64,000 nucleotides of DNA from Massilia frigida (GTDB taxonomy: Bacteria > Pseudomonadota > Gammaproteobacteria > Burkholderiales > Burkholderiaceae_D): the NCBI RefSeq assembly GCF_011682175.1, contig NZ_WHJG01000020.1, positions 1 to 64,000 on the forward strand. The letters run 5' to 3'. This document shows, piece by piece, positions 18,236 to 26,191 of the stretch. The position numbers and the translations under genes were made by a program. Every line of letters starts with the position of its first letter. Positions within the stretch are counted from its first letter, which is position 1. The notes under the pieces were generated by a model. That model had not been told where the DNA came from, searched no databases, and saw only the letters and a program-made list of their open reading frames with translations.

Positions 18236-20485
18236 CTAACTGCGCATGCTGACCGGACGGCGCCCGCCCGCCTTGCGCGGGCGGCTCAGCAGTTCCAGCA
18301 CGTGCTGCGGATCGGCCGGCTTGGCCAGGTGGTGGTCGAAGCCGGCTTCGCGCGCGCGTTCGCGGTCCTGCGGTTGGCCGTAGCCAGTCAGGGCAATGAA
18401 CAGCGCATCGTGGAACTGCGGCATCGCGCGCAACTGGCGCGCCAGGTCGTAGCCGGTGACGTCGGGCAGGCCGATATCGAGGATGAACACGTCCGGCGCT
18501 TCCGGCGCGGCCCAGGCCAGCGCCGCGCCGGCATCGTAATACGTGCACACAGTGTGTCCGCCGGCCGCTTCGAGGAACAGCGACAGGCTGATGGCGCCGT
18601 CGACATTGTCGTCCACGATCATCACGCGCAGCACCGGCCCGCGCGCGTCGCCACGCCGGTGCCGCGGCGCCAGCGGCGCGCTATCCCGGGGTTCGCACGG
18701 CAGCGTGACGGTGAAGCTGCTGCCCTGCCCCGGCCCCGGGCTGGACGCCGTGATGCTGCCGCCATGCAGCCGGACCAGGCTCTGGACCAGCGCCAGTCCG
18801 AGCCCGAGCCCGCCCTGTGCGCGGTCCGGCTTGCGCTCGCCCTGGGAAAACAGGTCGAACACGCGCGGTACCAGTTCCGCTGCCAGGCCTTCGCCGTTGT
18901 CGCTGACCGTCACCACCACATGGCCATCCTCCACGGTGGCCTTGACCCCGATGCGGCCCTTGGGCGGGGTGTACTTGGCGGCGTTGTTGAGCAGGTTGGC
19001 AAAAATCTGGACCAGGCGGGTCCTGTCGCCGCGCAGGCGGATCGGGGTTGACGGCAGCGACAGTTCGACCCGGTGCTGCGCCGCCTCCACCAGGCCGTGG
19101 GTCTGTTCCAGGGCGCGCTCGAGGATGGCGTCGAGTTCCAGGTCGTCGATGTCGAGCGTGACCAGGCCGCGCGTGACGCGCGAGACGTCCAGCATGTCGC
19201 CCAGCAAGCTATTCATGTGCTCGACCTGGCGCGAAATGACCTCGCTGGCGTAGCGCACCCGCCTGGCGTCGTCCGGTTGCAGGCGCAGCAACTGGGCGGC
19301 GGTGCTGATCGGTGCCAGCGGATTGCGCAGTTCGTGACCGAGCATGGCGAGGAACTGGTCCTTGGCGCTGTTTTGCTGCTCGGCCATCTGGCGCGCGCTC
19401 TTTTCGGCCTCGAGCAAGGCCTGGCGGTCGGCCTCGGCGGTGCGCCGGTAGGCCTGGGCTTGCAGCATCTGCTCGCCCGCCGCATGCAGGGCGTTGTGCA
19501 GTTCATTCATCTCGGCCACGCGCGACTGGACCCGGCGCGGGGCTTGGCCGGCGCCCAGGTCGGTGGCGGCCTTGACCGCGCGCGCGAGCGAGCGCACGTG
19601 CTGGCGGCCGACATACACGGCCAGCGTCGCCGCGCACAGCATCGCGGCCAGTAAACCCATGGCGGCCACGAAGGCGGCGTGGCGCGCCGAGCGTTCGATC
19701 AGCACGGCCGGCGCGGCCACGGCCAGGGTCCAGCCGGACAGGCTCGAATGGGTGAACACGTCGAACGCTTCGGTGCCTTCGAGCGTGTGGTGGCGGATCT
19801 GTCCGCTGTGCGCCTTGCGCGCCGCCGCCGTCAGCTCGGGCCGGGCGGGCGTGCCGATCCTGCCCTCGGGGTTGAGGTTGCGCGAAATGAAGCGGCCCTG
19901 GGTGTCGATGATGGCGACCAGCCAGCCGGGCGGCACGTCGACGCTGGCCATCAGGCGCGTGAAATGGTCGGTCGAAAACGCCACCGTCAGCACGTAGCGC
20001 TTGCCATCGTCGATCGGCACCGGCACGGTCAGCGTGGTCACCAAGCCCTTGATCACGGGGCCGTTCATGACGTCCGACACATAGGTTTTCTGGGTGGCGA
20101 TCACGTGCTTGACCAGCACCGGCGCGCCGCGCGTCGGCAAGGCGCTGCCGTAGGGGAGCGCGGTATTGATCAGTTGCCGGCCTTGCTCGTCGAGCAGCAT
20201 GGTCCAGCCCGTGCTGCCGCGGTTGGCGCGCCGCGCTTGCGCATAGAAAGCCTTCAGGTCGCCCTCTGCCAGCGAGGGCGAGCCGCCCAGCACGCGCAGG
20301 GCCGCTTCGGCGCTGTAGAGTTCGCGGTCAACCAGCAAGGCGATGCTGTTCGAGGTTTCCCTCAGTCCACGCAGCGCGGCCTCGCGTTCGGCGTTTTGCA
20401 GCATGTCCAGCGCCAGCCCGGCAAACACCACCACCGGCACCAGGATGCCAGCGGCCATCAGGAACAAATAAGTCCGGATACGCAT
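18236..20485 (-). CDS. Membrane hybrid histidine kinase: Cache-like sensor, HisKA, HATPase, REC
   Basis: 749 residues. Membrane helix at about 5-27, a periplasmic Cache-like sensor domain (about 30-265; GRFISRNLNPEGRIG and LSGWTLAVAAP are typical of dCache ends), second helix at about 272-295, then a HAMP-like linker and coiled coil. H384 lies in FLAMLGHELRNPLAP; the N box is NLLNNAAKYTP and the G2 box GGLGLGLALV. A C-terminal receiver (about 615-730) has its aspartate in FILDIGLPD. It probably senses a periplasmic small ligand. No cognate response regulator is adjacent, so the receiver may pass phosphate to an Hpt protein elsewhere. Confidence 0.95.
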   Translation of the reverse strand: MRIRTYLFLMAAGILVPVVVFAGLALDMLQNAEREAALRGLRETSNSIALLVDRELYSAEAALRVLGGSPSLAEGDLKAFYAQARRANRGSTGWTMLLDEQGRQLINTALPYGSALPTRGAPVLVKHVIATQKTYVSDVMNGPVIKGLVTTLTVPVPIDDGKRYVLTVAFSTDHFTRLMASVDVPPGWLVAIIDTQGRFISRNLNPEGRIGTPARPELTAAARKAHSGQIRHHTLEGTEAFDVFTHSSLSGWTLAVAAPAVLIERSARHAAFVAAMGLLAAMLCAATLAVYVGRQHVRSLARAVKAATDLGAGQAPRRVQSRVAEMNELHNALHAAGEQMLQAQAYRRTAEADRQALLEAEKSARQMAEQQNSAKDQFLAMLGHELRNPLAPISTAAQLLRLQPDDARRVRYASEVISRQVEHMNSLLGDMLDVSRVTRGLVTLDIDDLELDAILERALEQTHGLVEAAQHRVELSLPSTPIRLRGDRTRLVQIFANLLNNAAKYTPPKGRIGVKATVEDGHVVVTVSDNGEGLAAELVPRVFDLFSQGERKPDRAQGGLGLGLALVQSLVRLHGGSITASSPGPGQGSSFTVTLPCEPRDSAPLAPRHRRGDARGPVLRVMIVDDNVDGAISLSLFLEAAGGHTVCTYYDAGAALAWAAPEAPDVFILDIGLPDVTGYDLARQLRAMPQFHDALFIALTGYGQPQDRERAREAGFDHHLAKPADPQHVLELLSRPRKAGGRRPVSMRS

Positions 20486-20712
20486 GCGAATTGCCGCCTG
20501 TCATAAACGCGGTAGATGAGCCCGCCTATGACGGATATTCTACGTTCCCCGTCGGACTCGTGCCCGTTCGGCCCAACCGTGCGCACCCGTTCGCATCAGA
20601 ATACTTATTTCATTTTCGTAAGTTCAATGCAAAAACAACAGCGTGTGGTAACGAACAGATAGGTGCCGGCGAACTGCGGACAATGGACTCATTCGCAAAC
20701 AGGAGCACGACC

Positions 20713-21171
20713 ATGATTCACCCCGCCCTCACCCGCAGCATCTTCTTCGCCGGCCTGATGCTGTCGTCGACCGTGTTCGCCGATCCCGCGCTCGCGATTG
20801 TCAAGTGCATCGACAATGACGGCAAGGTCACGCTGACCGACGCGCACTGTCCGCAGCAGGCGCAGACCGTGGCGGTGGTGGCGGGCGTCACGGAAGCGGC
20901 CACTGCCGACGAGGCGGGCGCGGACGAAAGCCAGGCGATCGTCAGCGGCGAATCGACGGCGGCGGCGACAGTCAGGGCGCTCGTCGTCGACCGCTACGCC
21001 GCCTCGCAAGCCCAACTGCCCCGGCGCGAACTGCCGGTGGTGCGCAAGCCGGGCGCTGGCGGCGGACTGGCGCGCGACATCGCCACGCTCAAGGCAGCCC
21101 GTCATAGCCTGATGCTGCAAGACAGCGCCGCCCAGTCGGCCCGCTCGCAGCGCCTGGCTGGCTTGCAATAA
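20713..21171 (+). CDS. Periplasmic DUF4124-type protein
   Basis: 152 residues from the ATG at 20713, which follows a good AGGAG site. A signal peptide (SIFFAGLMLSSTVFADPALA) leads into IVKCIDNDGKVTLTDAHCP, the strand-turn-strand with two cysteines characteristic of DUF4124. The remainder is an Ala/Glu-rich linker and a basic C-terminal helix. Function of the family is unknown; members are envelope proteins of proteobacteria. Monocistronic by position. The 227 bases upstream (20486-20712) separate it from the divergent kinase and hold no further gene. Confidence 0.8.
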   Translation: MIHPALTRSIFFAGLMLSSTVFADPALAIVKCIDNDGKVTLTDAHCPQQAQTVAVVAGVTEAATADEAGADESQAIVSGESTAAATVRALVVDRYAASQAQLPRRELPVVRKPGAGGGLARDIATLKAARHSLMLQDSAAQSARSQRLAGLQ

Positions 21172-21229
21172 CAAGCGGCGCGCCGGAAACGTGGCACGGA
21201 GTTGACGCTGGTCGGCGCTTGCGCCGGGT

Positions 21230-21590
21230 AGTGTCTACGACTTCAACGTCAAGCAGGCATGGCCGGGACAGGCGGTTGCTTGCGTCTTCCAAGGCAAGTC
21301 TGCCGCTTTCTCGCGACGGCACCTCTCTATCCCGCAGCGGCGCATCGTACAGGATGGCCTCGTCCTGTAGCGCGGCCAGGCGCCGTGCGCGAGCAATCGT
21401 TACGGGCCGGTGCGCCACGATGATTCTGGCCATGTTCAGTCTGCCGATTGCCTTGTTGACCTTACTCTCCCGTGCACTACGTATCGACGCAAGATTCATC
21501 CGAATCTCCACGTCACAGACATCCGCCACGCCCATCCGCTGAGCGGCTTCCGCTGCCTGATCGTCGATCCATGGCGCGCTTCCAGAGGTA
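21230..21590 (-). pseudogene. Remnant of a bacteriocin-type ABC exporter ATPase
   Basis: The minus-strand frame contains SARESKVNKAIGRLNM followed by ARIIVAHRPVTIARARRL (about 21403-21475), which matches the end of the ATPase domain of CvaB/RaxB-type exporters (after Walker B, then the H-loop of the usual RIIVAHRPETIA form). The Walker A, signature and Walker B motifs are absent: the frame passes from a PWIDDQAAEAAQRMGVADVCD segment directly to the D-loop region, so a large internal deletion is likely. Read-through beyond the normal end and lack of a start confirm decay. The rest of 21172-21806 holds no gene. Confidence 0.5.
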
Positions 21591-21806
21591 GGCCAGGGGC
21601 TTTCCCCTTCCGAAACGCACCACGAGAACAGTAAAGTGCATAGAGACTGCGTGCGCCAAAAGGAAGTTCATTCTTTTTTTTCGCCGCATGATCCGCACTG
21701 CCATCCGGGATGGCCTGCCATGGACCGCAAGACCGGCAACCGGACGGGCAGCCAATCCTGAGCTCGGTTACAATGCGGGCAATCTTTCACCCGCACCAAC
21801 ACGCTC

Positions 21807-22544
21807 ATGAAACTCCTCCCGCTTATCGCGCTGGCCATGGCCTGCGCTCCCGCCTTTGCCGACGACCACCCCGACGCCAGCTGGCACACCTCCGCCGAAC
21901 TGGGCGCCATCAGTACTTCGGGCAATACCGCCGGCACCTCGGTCTCCGGCAAGATCGATGCGCGCCAGGAACTCGACGACTGGAGCAACCAGTACATCGT
22001 CGCCGGCCACTTCAAGGAAGATGAAGTCAACGACAGCGAGGGCAACAGCACCTCCAGGCGCTCTGCCGAACGCTATTCCCTCTCGGCCAAGGCAGCCTAC
22101 AAACTGGTCAAGGAAAACGAAAAGCTGTTCGTGCTGGCCGCTCACGTGGGCGACAAGTTCGGCGCCTACAGCAGGTACAACACCATGGCGGTCGGGCGCA
22201 GCACGCGCTGGTACGACTCGCCGGCGGCCAGCGTCGACATCGAAATCGGTCCGGGCTATTTCCGCGGCGAACGCGCCACCGGCGAACCCGAAAGCGGCTT
22301 TACCGTGCGCGGTGCGGCCGCCGTACGCTGGCAGGTCAGCCAGAACGCGCTGTTCTCCCAGATCGCCAGCGTCGAGCGCGGTACCTCGAACACCCACTCG
22401 ATTGCCGAAGCCGCCCTGAGCACCAAGATCAACGGCACCATGCAGATGAAGGCGGCGTTTATCGTCCGGAACGACACGAATGTGCCGGCCGACAAAAAGA
22501 ACACCGACACCCAAACCTCGCTCACGCTCGTCTATTCGTTCTGA
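21807..22544 (+). CDS. DUF481 outer-membrane protein (YdiY-like)
   Basis: 245 residues. Signal peptide LLPLIALAMACAPAFA precedes the DUF481 core, which starts with WHTSAELGAISTSGNTAGTS, the family's most conserved segment, and continues as alternating beta strands. The C-terminus ends LTLVYSF with a terminal phenylalanine, the usual signal for insertion by the BAM complex. E. coli YdiY is acid-inducible and salt-induced relatives exist, but no function is established. The gene stands alone; the ATG is the obvious start. Convergent with the GFA-family gene downstream. Confidence 0.9.
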   Translation: MKLLPLIALAMACAPAFADDHPDASWHTSAELGAISTSGNTAGTSVSGKIDARQELDDWSNQYIVAGHFKEDEVNDSEGNSTSRRSAERYSLSAKAAYKLVKENEKLFVLAAHVGDKFGAYSRYNTMAVGRSTRWYDSPAASVDIEIGPGYFRGERATGEPESGFTVRGAAAVRWQVSQNALFSQIASVERGTSNTHSIAEAALSTKINGTMQMKAAFIVRNDTNVPADKKNTDTQTSLTLVYSF

Positions 22545-22557
22545 ACGCCGTCCGGGC

Positions 22558-22959
22558 TCAGCCTTCGGCGCGGGTGTGGGCGTACTGCGGCGTGCCGTCG
22601 TCGCCGTGGTCCCAGGCCAGCCGATAGAAGGTGAAGGTATGGTCGCCCGGGACCAGCAGTTCCGGATTGTCCAGGCTGCAGGTGGTGACGTCGATCTGGT
22701 CCGGACTGCCGCTGTGCGCATAGGTCAGCTGGGTGCCGCAGGCGCCGCAAAAGGTGCGCGTGACGTCCGGACTGGACCGGTACTGCGCCGGCGTGCCGGC
22801 CGTGACGCGGTACTCCCCGCGCGCCACGCTGAACCAGGCCACACGCGGCGCCCCGCACGCGCGCCGACACGTGGGACAGTGGCATATCGTCTGGTGAAAC
22901 ACCCGTTCCGACGTTTCGTAGCGCACCGCTGCGCAACAACACCCGCCCACTAAGCTCAT
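22558..22959 (-). CDS. GFA-family (CENP-V/Gfa zinc-binding) protein
   Basis: 133 residues from the ATG at 22959, six bases after AGGGAGA; a GTG one codon upstream is less likely. The family's zinc ligands are visible: CCCAAVRY near the N-terminus, CHCPTCRRACG around residue 28-38 and FCGACGTQL around 70-78. Gfa proteins were named for glutathione-dependent formaldehyde activation, but most members have unknown substrates and may bind glutathione adducts. Convergent with DUF481 and upstream of nothing on its strand, so probably monocistronic. Confidence 0.9.
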   Translation of the reverse strand: MSLVGGCCCAAVRYETSERVFHQTICHCPTCRRACGAPRVAWFSVARGEYRVTAGTPAQYRSSPDVTRTFCGACGTQLTYAHSGSPDQIDVTTCSLDNPELLVPGDHTFTFYRLAWDHGDDGTPQYAHTRAEG

Positions 22960-23096
22960 CACGTTCTCCCTGTATGGAATGTGCAGGCCAGTGTAGCGCC
23001 GCGCGGCGGCGCATGGCGCCAGCTTTCCGCCACCCTGCCTGCCGCCTGGCGAGATTGCGCGGATAATTGCGCAGTTGAAACAAATCAGCGACGCCG

Positions 23097-23615
23097 ATGA
23101 GTTCCGCCTCCCCCATTCCCGCCAGCGCGGTGCCGCTGCTGTCGCTGGCCGCCTTCGGCAGCGGCATCTCGATGCGCGCGGCCGACCCGCTGCTGCCGCT
23201 GCTCTCGAACGCGTTCGGCGTGCCGCTGGGCGAGGCCGCGCTGGTCATTACCGTGTTCCCGGTTGCCTACGGCCTCGCGCAGCTGGGCTTCGGCCCGCTG
23301 CGCGACCGCTACGGCAAGTACCTGGTGATCGCACTGGCCGCGCTGGCCAGTTCCGCCACCGCCCTGCTGTGCGCGGCCGCCACCAGCCTGCCCGCGCCGC
23401 TCGCCGTGCGCCTGCTGGCCGGCGCCACGGCAGCCGCCATCATCCCCCTGTCGATGGCCTGGATCGGCGCCGTGATCGCCTACGAACAGCGGCAGCCGGT
23501 GCTGGCGCGCTTCCTGATCGGGCAAATTCTCGGGGCGCCCGCGCTGCTGGTGGGCGGCGCGCTTGGCTTGCTGGCCGTGGCGCTCCATTTTTCGCGCCGC
23601 GTGCGGCTGAAGTAA
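23097..23615 (+). pseudogene. Internally deleted MFS transporter
   Basis: 172 residues where an MFS permease needs about 390-400. The first five or so helices are normal, including FGPLRDRYGKYLVIAL (the GxxxDRxGR-type loop between helices 2 and 3) and LLAGATAAAIIPLSMAWIGAVI. After RFLIGQILG, where helix 5/6 should continue, the sequence jumps to PALLVGGALGLLAVALHFSRRVRLK and stops. That looks like the last helix and tail of the same kind of protein, so an in-frame deletion of the central half is likely. It could still be expressed as a small membrane protein, but transport is improbable. Confidence 0.7.
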
Positions 23616-23723
23616 GCCGCCGAACATGCATATCGAAAAGCCAATCTTGCGTTGGATTGCCGTGTTACATTGCGACTCCGGCATCCGCCAGGATGACCAT
23701 GACCATTCAACGTGAAGGATTAC

Positions 23724-24260
23724 ATGAAGCACTGGCTCATCGCAGCACTGGTTTTCTCGTCCGCGCCGGCATGCGCGGCAACGGCCAGCAGCACTACGCC
23801 CAAGGCCGACGTGGTGGCGCTCGAAAAAGTGGTCGAGGCGTTTCGCACTGCAGTCGTCAAGAAGGATAAACCGGCCTTCATGGGCTTGCTGTACTCGGCC
23901 TCGATTCCGTGGATCGGCGTGGTCACCGATAACAGCGTCAAGATGGCCGACGAGCGCCGCAAGGCCCAGTCCAAACCGGGTATTCAAAAGATTTCCGGGA
24001 CCGGCAGCGCGACCGCGTTCATCGACAACATCGTCGAGAGTGCGTATCCGGTCGACGAAACGGTCGACAACGTGCGCATCGAATCGAATGGCGATGTGGC
24101 CCAGGTCTATTTCGACTACAGCTACGTGTCCAATGGCTACAAATCGAACTGGGGCCAGGAGAGCTGGCAACTGGTGCGCACCAGCGATGGCTGGAAAATC
24201 AATTCGGTGATCTGGTCGATGGAATTGAACCCGGTTCTACCGCCTCCACGTCCGAAATAA
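23724..24260 (+). CDS. Secreted NTF2/SnoaL-like protein
   Basis: 178 residues from the ATG at 23724 (GAAGGA upstream; the GTG at 23712 is part of that ribosome binding site). Signal peptide HWLIAALVFSSAPACAA precedes an alpha-plus-beta fold with the NTF2-like order: a long first helix (DVVALEKVVEAFRTAVVKKDKPAFMGLL), then strands ending in VAQVYFDYSYVSNG, SWQLVRTSDGWKINSVIWS. NTF2-like proteins are cones that bind small molecules or act as chaperones; the role here is unknown. The 3' end overlaps the convergent gene at 24199 by 62 bases, which is unusual. Confidence 0.75.
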   Translation: MKHWLIAALVFSSAPACAATASSTTPKADVVALEKVVEAFRTAVVKKDKPAFMGLLYSASIPWIGVVTDNSVKMADERRKAQSKPGIQKISGTGSATAFIDNIVESAYPVDETVDNVRIESNGDVAQVYFDYSYVSNGYKSNWGQESWQLVRTSDGWKINSVIWSMELNPVLPPPRPK

Positions 24261-24789
24261 GCACCTGCGGCGCGGCCGTGCCGGCGCGCCCGCATAACTG
24301 CGCGTAGCGCTCTTCCGACACGCCGAGCCGGCGCAGCCAGTTGGCAAAGTACAGCTGCAAGGTGTCGCTGCGCGCATGCTTGCCGAGGTGGTGGCGCTCG
24401 AAATCCTTGCGGTTCTGGACTTTGTCGGCGATCAGCATCTGGTTCACCTCGTCCACGCAGCTCAGTTCGATGGCATCGTCGGCGCGCTCGCAATGGTGCG
24501 ATAAGTAGGCATTGGCCACGCGCCGGTATTCCATCGCCAGCGCCACCACCACCGGATCGGGCTGGAGCGCGGCAAACACCGATCCGGGCGCCAGCGCGGC
24601 CAGCAGCGCGCCATCGTCCTGCACCAGCGGATGGATGCAGAACGCTTCCATGGCGCGCAGCGGGGCGCCGATGGCGCCGAGCAGCGCGATGCCTTCATCG
24701 ATATGCGCGATCAGCAGCACGCCCGAACGCTCGGCCCGGGTCTCGCCGTAATACTGGCAAATCGCCGCGTAGTGTTTATTGTCTTTCAT
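24199..24789 (-). CDS. Uncharacterised 196-residue protein (possible HD-like)
   Basis: Family not recognised with certainty. The segment GVLLIAHIDEGIALLGAIGAPLRAMEAFCIHPLVQDD, followed by helices with VANAYLSHHCERADDAIEL, recalls all-helical HD-superfamily proteins, but the canonical H...HD...D set is not clear. Cytoplasmic. Its start overlaps the stop of the ACP phosphodiesterase gene by 14 bases on the same strand, so the two are co-expressed and coupled. Its 3' end overlaps the convergent NTF2-like gene by 62 bases. The C-terminal tail (after about 170) is low-complexity and may be an extension into that overlap. Confidence 0.65.
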   Translation of the reverse strand: MKDNKHYAAICQYYGETRAERSGVLLIAHIDEGIALLGAIGAPLRAMEAFCIHPLVQDDGALLAALAPGSVFAALQPDPVVVALAMEYRRVANAYLSHHCERADDAIELSCVDEVNQMLIADKVQNRKDFERHHLGKHARSDTLQLYFANWLRRLGVSEERYAQLCGRAGTAAPQVLISDVEAVEPGSIPSTRSPN

Positions 24790-25366
24790 TGCGCTGGCTT
24801 TCTACAAAAGTGATCAATTCGGGGAAAAACACGTCGAAACCGTCGGCAATGGCATCGGCATGGCGTTTCAGCTCGTGCAGCGCATCGCGCATCACGTCGC
24901 CGTTTTTCGACAGGCGTGTCGAAATGCGCCGGATCGCGGTTTCGATGCCGGCATAGCTTTGGTAGGAACCGAGCCAGTCCTGCTCGATCATGTAAGGCGC
25001 GATCCGTGCCAGGTTGGGCGGCAGCACGGCCGCGTGGGTATCGAGCGCGCCATAAAAGCGCGCGATGAAGTCAAGCAGCGGCACATCGGAATAGCGCGCC
25101 CAGCGCAGGGCCAGCACATGGTCGTAATAGACGTCGAGCAAGATGCCGGAATAGCGCCGCCCCGGACCGTCGAACATGGCCTTGGCGGAAAGCACCACCG
25201 GGTGGCTGTCGGTAAAGGTATCGACCTTGCGGTGAATCAGGATTTCCGCTTCGGTGACGGCGCTGAACTGCGCACCCGCGTTCGGCTTGACGAAATCGCC
25301 CAGCAAGGCGCCCAGCATCGCCTCGTCGCTGTAACGGGCCAGATAGAGATGGGCGAGATAGTTCAT
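24776..25366 (-). CDS. acpH: Acyl carrier protein phosphodiesterase (AcpH family, DUF479)
   Basis: 196 residues from the ATG at 25366, matching the family length. The opening MNYLAHLYLARYSDEAMLGALLGDFVKP is the AcpH signature, and the HD-like metal residues appear in LIHRKVDTFTDSHPVV and SGILLDVYYDHVLALRW. E. coli AcpH removes the 4'-phosphopantetheine group from acyl carrier protein, regenerating apo-ACP. The longer upstream frame is AT-rich and not coding-like. It is the first gene of a two-gene run with the 196-residue protein downstream. Divergent from the lipoprotein at 25528. Confidence 0.88.
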   Translation of the reverse strand: MNYLAHLYLARYSDEAMLGALLGDFVKPNAGAQFSAVTEAEILIHRKVDTFTDSHPVVLSAKAMFDGPGRRYSGILLDVYYDHVLALRWARYSDVPLLDFIARFYGALDTHAAVLPPNLARIAPYMIEQDWLGSYQSYAGIETAIRRISTRLSKNGDVMRDALHELKRHADAIADGFDVFFPELITFVESQRNERQ

Positions 25367-25527
25367 GCACGGCCTGAAAATGGAATACCAGGGCGCAGGA
25401 TGCCAGATTTCGGATTTTCTTGTGAGAAATGCGAAAAACTGCGATCTCGTGACATTTGAATAGTTTTTCCATATGGCATTTTGTGTACTATGCGCCTCCA
25501 CGCTTTTTCTCTCACGACAGGTAAACA

Positions 25528-26169
25528 ATGACTATCAAAACGATCGCTCTCTCCACCCTTGCCACCGTCCTGCTGGCTGGCTGCGGCGGCGGCGGTTCCT
25601 CCGGCGGCTCGCCAACCCCGTCCACGCCGACGCCCACGCCGCCTCCTGTGGTCTCGAAACTGGCCGCTTACACGGGCAACTGGGTTGCCCCTTGCGACTC
25701 GCACGAGCTGGCGTCGACGGTCATCAGCGACACGCCCGGCGTTGCCGATTCGGTCGACATCGAGGTCAAATCCGATTACTACATGAACAAGGACTGCACC
25801 GGTGCCGTGGTCGGCGGCGAAAAGCTGAGCGCCAAGTTTACTGCCGCCTACAGCGGTACCGCCGACACCGCCACCGTGCTCACGCCCGGCAGCCAGAGCG
25901 TTCCGCTCAAGCTCGACCTGCTGACCCTGCGCGCGCCGCGCCACACCATGTCGATCGACGGTCCCGGCGTCGTGCACACGGTCAAAAACGGCCAGGCGCA
26001 ATGGTGCATGAACTTTGCCAACGGCGAATCGACCTGCGTGCACGACGAAGGCATCCTGGAAGCCCAGGGCCCGCTCAACTTCGCGTTCTATGCCAACGGC
26101 GGCAAGCTCTACCTGCTGAGCCCGAGCGGCAGCGTGTATAGTACCGACGAAATCTACACCCGCCGCTAA
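25528..26169 (+). CDS. Lipoprotein of unknown function
   Basis: 213 residues with a type II signal peptide whose lipobox reads LLAGC (cysteine at about residue 19). A Gly/Ser and Pro/Thr linker (GGGGSSGGSPTPSTPTPTPPP) lifts a beta-rich domain away from the membrane. The domain has cysteines in WVAPCDS, KDCTG, WCMNF and STCVHD, probably two disulphides. No aspartate at position +2 of the lipobox (it is Gly), so outer-membrane anchoring is likely. Family not recognised. ATG preceded by ACAGGT. A 7-bp hairpin (26169-26191) separates it from the convergent GGDEF gene. Confidence 0.8.
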   Translation: MTIKTIALSTLATVLLAGCGGGGSSGGSPTPSTPTPTPPPVVSKLAAYTGNWVAPCDSHELASTVISDTPGVADSVDIEVKSDYYMNKDCTGAVVGGEKLSAKFTAAYSGTADTATVLTPGSQSVPLKLDLLTLRAPRHTMSIDGPGVVHTVKNGQAQWCMNFANGESTCVHDEGILEAQGPLNFAFYANGGKLYLLSPSGSVYSTDEIYTRR

Positions 26170-26191
26170 GGCGCTCCGGGCGCCAGCGCCT
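26169..26191. terminator. Hairpin between convergent genes
   Basis: AGGCGCT (26169-26175), a nine-base loop, AGCGCCT (26185-26191): a perfect 7-bp stem at the junction of the lipoprotein and GGDEF stop codons. No T-run follows on either side, so it may slow polymerase rather than act as a classical terminator. Confidence 0.4.
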
